Assembly (NCBI GenBank): GCA_002299785.1
Contig: DBNL01000133.1
Span: 4,082 to 9,122, forward strand
Length of the DNA stretch: 5,041 bases
Source: Verrucomicrobia bacterium UBA673
GTDB lineage: Bacteria > Verrucomicrobiota > Verrucomicrobiia > Limisphaerales > UBA1096
Reading direction: 5' to 3'
This document shows positions 1 through 5,041 of the stretch, piece by piece (position 1 is the stretch's first letter; each line of letters begins with the position of its first letter). The notes below the pieces were generated by a model. It worked only from the letters and a program-made list of their open reading frames with translations. It made no database searches and was not told the DNA's origin. The translations under genes were made by a program, and so were the position numbers.

Positions 1-3000
1 CACTTTTGCCAATGCTCCAGCACTATCTTCAAGCGCCCCAAAAGAAGCTTTCTTCTGAACTTGAAAAGCGGACTCCATTGCAGAATCGGCTTCAGCAACC
101 GGGCTGCCAGGGGCGATAGACAAGGCCTCATTGCGGCGGCTATTCATTCCCAATCTGGCACCTTCGGCAGAGTACTGCCGAGTACTTACGCCACGAATTT
201 GATTGGAGTACCACCGAGTGATCTCGGGAGGGAATGCCCGGTAGAGATACGGTGGGATGTTGACGGTTTTGCGTTTCCAACCGCCGAGCAGGCTGTTGAG
301 GCTTGTCCCGTTGTTGGCGAAACTGAACTGGGCGCTCGAGTAGTCGTAGCGATAGATGCTGAAATGCCGCTGCCAGTGGTGTGGCGCGAAGGCGTCGAGC
401 GAGGCGTCGTAAAGCGTGGCCACCATCTCGGCGACCGCGTGCTCGGCATCGTGGCCGGTGATCGTCGCCGTCCAAGTTTCCTCCTGTCCTGGACGGAGCT
501 TGGAGACGAAGCGCTCCCACTTCACGTTGAATTTCATGTTCGACCACGGCACGGTGACATGGTGCGTGCGTTGCAGCATTCGGTTCTCGCGAACCTGCGT
601 CACGTGAACACTGAACCCGCCGCGCATCGCTTCAGTGACCGGCACCTCTAGCAGCCGCTGCGTGCGTCCGGGCGCGGTCCAGAATCGCTGCGTGACCTTG
701 TGCCGATGCTCGACCTCGATGCAGGCGCGGCCCGCATCGTAGCCGGTTCCCCAAAGGAACCGAAACGTCTCGCCCGGCTCGAGGCTTTTTTTCTCCGCGA
801 GCACCAACTGAGGCAGGAGAATGGCCAGGTGCTTGGCCGCCGGGTCGAGCACTTGCAGCGAGTGGATTGCCTTGACCGTTTTGCCGAGTCGATCGGTTGT
901 CTCGAATACCGCGCGATACACGCCGACCGGTAGCCTCGCCTCGACCCTGGCCAAGCCCTTGGCGTCGGTCTCGACTTCGTGCGTGGAGACGGCTTGGCCA
1001 AGCGGCCACGACTCCGGGTTGGCGCCATCGACCTCCGGCTTGAGGGCGTGGATCAGACTAGCGCGCTTAACTGCTTCCGGTTGCTCGAGCGCGTGGACGG
1101 TCAATGTGCCCTTGGCCGTCTCCGGCACGCCGGCGAGCGACTGGGTTGTAATGTTCAATTCCACCGGCTTGGCCACCGTTTGCCACGCAACCGCAGTCAT
1201 CGTTGCCTGCAGGGTGGTGTAGCCGACCGGCACACTCGTGGTGTCGCTGCGCGTCTCTCCGCTGCCGTCGGTTATGTCGGCGACGACGCGGTAAATGAAA
1301 GTTGGCTCACTCTCTTCCGGAACATCGGCGTCCGGCACGGCATCGAACTCGATGACGAACGAGCCGTTCGGCTGGGTCTCGAACGTCCCGTGCGCGACCT
1401 GCCGCTGCTGTGACCGAATCGGTCCGCCATCCCAGTAATGCCAGCGCCACCAGACCGGCCAACGCGCCTGCCGCATGACGCTGAACTTCCCCTTGGCCAA
1501 GCCGATCGGGGCGCCGGTGTAGTCGGTTGCCTTGCCGTTGAGCCGGACGGTCTCGCCAAGCTTGGGCGACTGCCCCGGCTTGCCCAACTCGACGAGAAAC
1601 TTGGGTCGCTTGTATTCCTCCACGCGAAAGTAGCCCTGCCCGTGCGGCGCCTTGGCGGTCGCGACATGGTAACGGCCGGTGAGCCTGTTTTTCGGTGCGG
1701 TGAAGCTGCCGGAGAACGAGCCGTAGCCGTTGGTCTTGACGTCGAGCCGCTCGACCTCCTCGCGATTTGGGTCGCGCAGCACGACGCTCATCGTGCGTCT
1801 CGGAATGACTTTGTAATCGTCCTTGGCCTGGTTCCACGCGAGGGCGATGCCCTTGAATTGAAGCGTTTGGCCGGGCCGATAGATCGCGCGGTCGGTGAAA
1901 AACATCACCGACTCCCGCGGTTCGGGTTCGTTAATCTGTCCGCCCCAGTAATTATTTCGTCCGGTCGTGCCGACCTGCCGTCCGTTGTGTTGCACGAGGA
2001 AAAATTCATAATATTGGTTTTTGGATTTTTGAAAAGTGAACATCCCTGACTCATCCGTGGCGTTCGTTTTTTTCATGTATTTGCCGCGGTTATCCCGCAG
2101 CCAGGCGTTCACTTGGGCGTCAGCTATCGGCTCGCCGGAGTTGCCCTCTACGACGTAGCCTTCGAGCCGGTTCGCCCGCGACCGGATTACCAACGACAAG
2201 TCGCTGATCCACACGGTCGAATAATTTGTGCGATTGTCGTTCTCGGAAAACGCGGCGTCCGCGCTGGAGATGAGAAAATAAAACCCCGGCTTCACGTCGC
2301 TGGGCACGGTGAAATTCTCGGTGCGTTGCTTGTAGTCGGCGGTCGGCGGCAGGTCGTGCCGCCACGACTTGACCGGCTCGCGCTTGAGCAATGCACGCCG
2401 GTCCTCCTGTTGCGACAGTCGGAACTGTTTTTTGCGCAGTTTATTCCAGTCGGCCGGTACGAGCCGGAAGTGCGCCTCGGTGATGTTGCGGTACGTGACG
2501 GCAAGCTCCGGCCACGGTGCGTTCCAGACCGACTCGGTGGCGACAGAAATCGACTTTGCCTCAATCTGTGCAACGAGGTTGTGGCAATGGTTTCCGCCCC
2601 GGGATTTGGGGAATGTATCGCGCCCGGCGATCGCCACGCGCCGTGCCTCCACAGAGTCGCCGTCGGCGTGCAGCGTCTGCGCCCAGTGATACCGCGCCCA
2701 GGCCGAGAGCGGCCCCGGCTCGCGCTCGACCAGCGACTGCATCGTCTCGATAAAACGTTCGTTCGTGCCGTCACCGGTGACGATGCGTTTGCCATGCAGC
2801 AGCCGCAAAATATCGGTGTCGTTGAGCGCCGACAAGTCGGCGTCGTCCAGGTGAAACCGCAGCACGTCCTGATACAATCGAACAGCCTTGAACTGGGGCG
2901 ACTCTGTGTCGGTTGTCTCCGGTACCCAAGCGAGAAACTTATCCAGCGGGTCAAGCAGCGGGTCGCTTGCTCTCACTACAAACGCATCTTCCGGCTTGGC

Positions 3001-3618
3001 TGCCGCGACCTCGCCGGACGTGTAAAAACCAAGCGCCTCGTGCGCGATGAAGTCGTACAGCGTCGGTCGGTACTTCTCCGGCAACGTTGGCTTGGTCAAC
3101 AGATCAGCGAAGTCGGTGGTGGGGATTGTCTTAAGTCGTCCATCTGCGAGGGCGTTGGTGAAGTGCAGATCGATCTCATGATAAATCCGTGGCAGATCCC
3201 ACGTCGTGAAATCGTCGCCGAGCGGCTGCGCGGTGGCGGTTCGCTGCAGGAAACGGTACCGGTTCGCGCGGAAGTATTGCCAGTACCAATGGCCGAGGAT
3301 CGTCTGCAGCAGCGGCTTGGCCTCGGCGGGGGTCTTCTCGAGTTCGGCCTGCAGGCGGGTGATTTTCTCTTCGGGCTTGTTGCCCTGCACCGCGCCCTCG
3401 TGCGTGATACGCTTGGCCAGGGCCTTGATCGCCTCGGCGTGCCGGCCGTCATGTAGTGCCGAGTCGTAAATCAGTTGCAGCTTGGCTGCCGCTGTCTTTG
3501 GCAGTCCTTTCTTCTCCGCCTCAGCGACCTCTCCCCACAATGCTTCGCGATCTGCTGTTTGTGACTGCGCTAAAACCAGCCCGAAGGCCAACGTTAAAAA
3601 AATACCCTGTAACCTCAT
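1..3618 (-). CDS. Alpha-2-macroglobulin family protein, N-terminal 1206 residues (partial, runs off left edge)
   Basis: A2M proteins are large envelope proteins that trap attacking proteases; this role is known for the family and inferred here. The ATG at 3618 opens a frame that stays open to base 1. Residues 1-17 look like a Sec signal peptide (MRLQG, hydrophobic core, LVLA before Q18); no lipobox cysteine is present, so the protein is probably periplasmic rather than a lipoprotein. Residues about 20-350 are mostly helical, with HWYWQYFRANRYRFLQRT (110-127), a pattern recalled from large Bacteroidetes/PVC A2Ms. Beta-domains follow: a carboxypeptidase-regulatory-like sandwich at about 486-550 (GYVVEGNSGEPIADAQV), MG2 with the hallmark TDRAIYRPG (575-583), EEYKRPKF (667-674) opening the next MG domain, a Trp-rich ARWPVWWRW (718-726), and a bait-region domain around 1027-1170 (LRPGQEETW, then LYDASLDAF at 1069-1077). 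Family members are typically about 1900-2000 residues, so the thioester/complement-like and receptor-binding regions should lie outside. Whether the CxEQ thioester exists cannot be seen. Confidence 0.93.
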   Translation of the reverse strand, partial: MRLQGIFLTLAFGLVLAQSQTADREALWGEVAEAEKKGLPKTAAAKLQLIYDSALHDGRHAEAIKALAKRITHEGAVQGNKPEEKITRLQAELEKTPAEAKPLLQTILGHWYWQYFRANRYRFLQRTATAQPLGDDFTTWDLPRIYHEIDLHFTNALADGRLKTIPTTDFADLLTKPTLPEKYRPTLYDFIAHEALGFYTSGEVAAAKPEDAFVVRASDPLLDPLDKFLAWVPETTDTESPQFKAVRLYQDVLRFHLDDADLSALNDTDILRLLHGKRIVTGDGTNERFIETMQSLVEREPGPLSAWARYHWAQTLHADGDSVEARRVAIAGRDTFPKSRGGNHCHNLVAQIEAKSISVATESVWNAPWPELAVTYRNITEAHFRLVPADWNKLRKKQFRLSQQEDRRALLKREPVKSWRHDLPPTADYKQRTENFTVPSDVKPGFYFLISSADAAFSENDNRTNYSTVWISDLSLVIRSRANRLEGYVVEGNSGEPIADAQVNAWLRDNRGKYMKKTNATDESGMFTFQKSKNQYYEFFLVQHNGRQVGTTGRNNYWGGQINEPEPRESVMFFTDRAIYRPGQTLQFKGIALAWNQAKDDYKVIPRRTMSVVLRDPNREEVERLDVKTNGYGSFSGSFTAPKNRLTGRYHVATAKAPHGQGYFRVEEYKRPKFLVELGKPGQSPKLGETVRLNGKATDYTGAPIGLAKGKFSVMRQARWPVWWRWHYWDGGPIRSQQRQVAHGTFETQPNGSFVIEFDAVPDADVPEESEPTFIYRVVADITDGSGETRSDTTSVPVGYTTLQATMTAVAWQTVAKPVELNITTQSLAGVPETAKGTLTVHALEQPEAVKRASLIHALKPEVDGANPESWPLGQAVSTHEVETDAKGLARVEARLPVGVYRAVFETTDRLGKTVKAIHSLQVLDPAAKHLAILLPQLVLAEKKSLEPGETFRFLWGTGYDAGRACIEVEHRHKVTQRFWTAPGRTQRLLEVPVTEAMRGGFSVHVTQVRENRMLQRTHHVTVPWSNMKFNVKWERFVSKLRPGQEETWTATITGHDAEHAVAEMVATLYDASLDAFAPHHWQRHFSIYRYDYSSAQFSFANNGTSLNSLLGGWKRKTVNIPPYLYRAFPPEITRWYSNQIRGVSTRQYSAEGARLGMNSRRNEALSIAPGSPVAEADSAMESAFQVQKKASFGALEDSAGALAKV

Positions 3619-3627
3619 GATCAGAAA

Positions 3628-3633
3628 CCCACC
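3628..3633 (-). promoter_or_regulatory. Shine-Dalgarno-like site of the A2M gene
   Basis: On the minus strand GGTGGG lies 9 bases before the ATG at 3618. It is a partial match to GGAGG at usable spacing, and supports this ATG, which is also directly followed by a signal peptide. The motif is weaker than the one before the divergent hydrolase. Confidence 0.5.
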
Positions 3634-3638
3634 AATAT

Positions 3639-3666
3639 TAAGATGCGCTTTCGCGCCGAAATCTTA
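3639..3666. repeat. Imperfect inverted repeat in the divergent intergenic region (possible operator or leader hairpin)
   Basis: The outer arms TAAGAT (3639-3644) and ATCTTA (3661-3666) are exact inverted complements. Inside, two alternative pairings exist: GCGC (3645-3648) with GCGC (3653-3656) around TTTC, or TTCG (3650-3653) with CGAA (3657-3660) around CGC. The second extends the outer arms to ten pairs with a five-base bulge on one side. It sits 21 bases upstream of the A2M start and 73 bases upstream of the hydrolase start, so a shared operator or a hairpin in the A2M leader are both possible. There is no T-tract on either side that would make it an intrinsic terminator. Function is inference. 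Confidence 0.4.
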
Positions 3667-3726
3667 GGCATTGATTTGACTCTTAGCCAAGCAGGAGTTG
3701 CGATTTGTTTCGTTTGTTTGGATGTC

Positions 3727-3733
3727 AGGAGGT
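3727..3733 (+). promoter_or_regulatory. Strong Shine-Dalgarno sequence deciding a TTG start for the serine hydrolase
   Basis: AGGAGGT is a full match to the anti-Shine-Dalgarno core. Six bases (ATTTTT) separate it from the TTG at 3740, an ideal spacing. The in-frame ATG at 3752 would be 18 bases away, which is too far, while the ATG at 3722 and TTG at 3698 lie upstream of it. GGAG at 3694-3697 directly abuts the TTG at 3698 and is too close to serve it. Confidence 0.65.
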
Positions 3734-3739
3734 ATTTTT

Positions 3740-4996
3740 TTGGCACTCAATATGAAGCATCGGTGTTATTTCCTGTTTTACTTGTTGGTATTTGTATTCA
3801 ACGGCGTCGACGTAGAACCAGGACAGGGGACATTCCGTACCGATCAAGATCCCGCCAAGTTTGGCTTTGATCCTGCCAAACTAAATGCCATCCATGAATT
3901 GCAAAAAAAATTCATTACCGATGAAGTTTGTCTTTCCAACATAGCGCTTGTGGCCATTGATGGTAAAGTGGTTTACCATCGCGCCGCTGATTCAAAATTT
4001 CATGGTGATCGGCCGATTACGGAAAAAACCGTGTTTCCTATCTGGTCAATGTCCAAGCCGATCACCAGCGTGGCTGCAATGATTCTTCATGAGCGAGGTG
4101 CATTCAAACTGGACGACCCTGTTTCAAGAATCATTCCGCAGCTGGCTAAACTGAGAGTTAAGACTGAAGGCGGCAAAACCGAGTCGCTGAAAAATCAAAT
4201 TACCTATCGTGATCTGCTAAGGCATTCCTCCGGTATTGACGGTTACGATGGCTCATTTGATCAACAGGGCACTTGGAAGGAGGTCATGGAACTAGACAGT
4301 TTGACGGAGTTGATCGACCTGCTGGAGGTCAAGCCGATCGAACATCAGCCCGGTAAAAAGCATACCTATGGCCTTAGTACCGCCGTTATGGGGCGGGCAA
4401 TCGAGATTCTGTCCGGTCAACCGTTCGACAAGTTTTTGGAAAGGGAAATTTTCAAGCCACTTGGTATGGAACACACCCGTTTTTATCTCACCGAGCAGGA
4501 TCGTGGCCACTTTCAACCATTGTTTGTGAAACTCAAAGGCAAATTCCGCCCGGGAACACCGTCCGAGGATGAGCTTTATTATGCTCCCAAAAGCTCCCTC
4601 TTTCTTGGGGGGGAAGGACTCGTTTCGACGCTTGAGGACTATGGGCGTTTCTGTCAGATGCTGGTCGATCGAGGGAAGGCGCCCAACGGTAAACAGATCA
4701 TATTGCCCAAGACACTCGACCTAATGCTAAGCGATCAATTGAAGGGTATACCTGGCTATGGAGACACCCGCAAAGGTTATGCCTTTGGGCTTGGCTTTTA
4801 CTTCTTGGAAGACACAAAAAAAGAGGGGCACAATTCGCCCAACGGCATTTTTGGCTGGGGTGGATACCATACCACTCATTTTTGGATCGATCCCAAGAAC
4901 AAACTTTATGCCGTCTTCATGGCCCGACTTTATCCCTACAATGGCAAGACCCAGACCGAGTTTCGGAAGGCTGTGTATGAGGCGCTTAAGTATTAG
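3740..4996 (+). CDS. Serine hydrolase, class C beta-lactamase / PBP-like (EstB-type) family, exported
   Basis: Members of this family share the beta-lactamase fold but act mostly as esterases, D-aminopeptidases or peptidoglycan-related hydrolases; the substrate here is unknown. From the TTG at 3740 the protein has 418 residues, usual for the family. Residues 1-30 form a likely signal peptide: basic MALNMKHR, then a hydrophobic CYFLFYLLVFVF. The nucleophile motif SxxK is S103-M-S-K106 within FPIWSMSKPITSVAAM. DLLRHSSG (158-165) is the conserved loop found across the family. The second motif is Y210-G-L-S (TYGLSTAVMGR), the esterase-like form rather than the YxN of true AmpC. FLGGEGLVSTLEDYGRF (288-304) and FGLGF (349-353) are further family blocks. 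The third motif region is GWGGYHTTHFWIDP (372-385), in place of KTG. The gene is divergent from the A2M gene and more A+T-rich. A true beta-lactamase is unlikely given the motif 2 and 3 forms. The alternative start at ATG 3752 would give 414 residues. Confidence 0.93.
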   Translation: MALNMKHRCYFLFYLLVFVFNGVDVEPGQGTFRTDQDPAKFGFDPAKLNAIHELQKKFITDEVCLSNIALVAIDGKVVYHRAADSKFHGDRPITEKTVFPIWSMSKPITSVAAMILHERGAFKLDDPVSRIIPQLAKLRVKTEGGKTESLKNQITYRDLLRHSSGIDGYDGSFDQQGTWKEVMELDSLTELIDLLEVKPIEHQPGKKHTYGLSTAVMGRAIEILSGQPFDKFLEREIFKPLGMEHTRFYLTEQDRGHFQPLFVKLKGKFRPGTPSEDELYYAPKSSLFLGGEGLVSTLEDYGRFCQMLVDRGKAPNGKQIILPKTLDLMLSDQLKGIPGYGDTRKGYAFGLGFYFLEDTKKEGHNSPNGIFGWGGYHTTHFWIDPKNKLYAVFMARLYPYNGKTQTEFRKAVYEALKY

Positions 4997-5011
4997 CTTA
5001 ATAATCCATTG

Positions 5012-5041
5012 ATGAAAAACAAAGAGGCCATCGCCAATCCT
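5012..5041 (+). CDS. Possible start of a further gene (10 codons only, runs off right edge)
   Basis: An ATG at 5012, 15 bases after the hydrolase stop, opens MKNKEAIANP and remains open to the edge. No good Shine-Dalgarno precedes it. The IANP opening distantly recalls the N-termini of small PqqD-like proteins, but ten residues cannot establish that. The opposite strand is also open here, reading GLAMASLFFINGLLS and stopping at 4998-5000, so a convergent hydrophobic C-terminus is an equal alternative. Confidence 0.22.
   Translation, partial: MKNKEAIANP

Noticed and set aside
140..3452. Several minus-strand open frames of 80-220 codons in other registers (e.g. 2292-2954, 1307-1837)
   Set aside because: They overlap the A2M frame out of register and translate to Arg-, Ser- and Pro-rich sequence typical of shadows of high-G+C genes.
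2113..3456. Plus-strand 447-codon open frame antisense to the A2M gene (also 61-651 and 1438-2049 in the same frame)
   Set aside because: All three lie exactly in register opposite the A2M codons, where G+C-rich codon use suppresses stops. Their translations show no family motif, while the minus strand gives a continuous A2M protein.
3676..3704. TTGACT (3676-3681) as a -35 box for the hydrolase
   Set aside because: No convincing TATAAT-like -10 hexamer occurs 16-19 bases downstream, so a promoter cannot be called.
3643..3870. Plus-strand 75-codon open frame starting inside the intergenic palindrome
   Set aside because: It overlaps the hydrolase start out of frame, ends in an Arg-rich run produced by frame-shifted coding sequence, and has no ribosome binding site.
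4605..4613. Run of seven G in the hydrolase as a possible frameshift
   Set aside because: The frame reads through it into the conserved FLGGEGLVST block, so the gene is intact here.
4986..5001. TTAAG/CTTAA inverted repeat at the hydrolase stop as a terminator
   Set aside because: The stem is five A+T-rich pairs with no G+C core and no following T-tract, so it does not look like an intrinsic terminator.

Overview
The window holds two divergently transcribed protein genes that look like exported proteins of a Gram-negative-type, free-living bacterium. The left 72% (1-3618, minus strand) is the N-terminal part of a very large alpha-2-macroglobulin (A2M) family protein whose C-terminus lies beyond the left edge. 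The right quarter (3740-4996, plus strand) is a complete serine hydrolase of the class C beta-lactamase / penicillin-binding-protein-like (Pfam Beta-lactamase, EstB-type) family with a signal-peptide-like N-terminus. The A2M type seen here has a long helical N-terminal region before the MG2 domain, as in Bacteroidetes, Verrucomicrobia, Lentisphaerae and Planctomycetes. With the G+C-rich codon use of the A2M gene, this suggests a PVC-group bacterium (Verrucomicrobia or Planctomycetes). That placement is inference from family resemblance only.

Layout: 1-3618 is one uninterrupted minus-strand reading frame, checked by hand for most of its length without finding a stop or frameshift. The long plus-strand open frames over the same DNA are its antisense shadows. 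3619-3739 is the divergent intergenic region. It carries an imperfect inverted repeat (3639-3666), a Shine-Dalgarno-like GGTGGG for the A2M gene (minus strand, 3628-3633) and a perfect AGGAGGT (3727-3733) that places the hydrolase start at the TTG at 3740. 3740-4996 is the hydrolase. 4997-5041 holds at most the first codons of another gene.

How they may work together: bacterial A2Ms are envelope-associated protease traps, classically encoded beside the peptidoglycan synthase PBP1C. Here the divergent neighbour is a PBP-fold serine hydrolase instead. A shared regulatory region is possible, but a functional partnership is only suggested by position. The two genes also differ visibly in base composition, the hydrolase being more A+T-rich. 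I found no RNA gene, CRISPR array, insertion sequence or clear novel system in the window.
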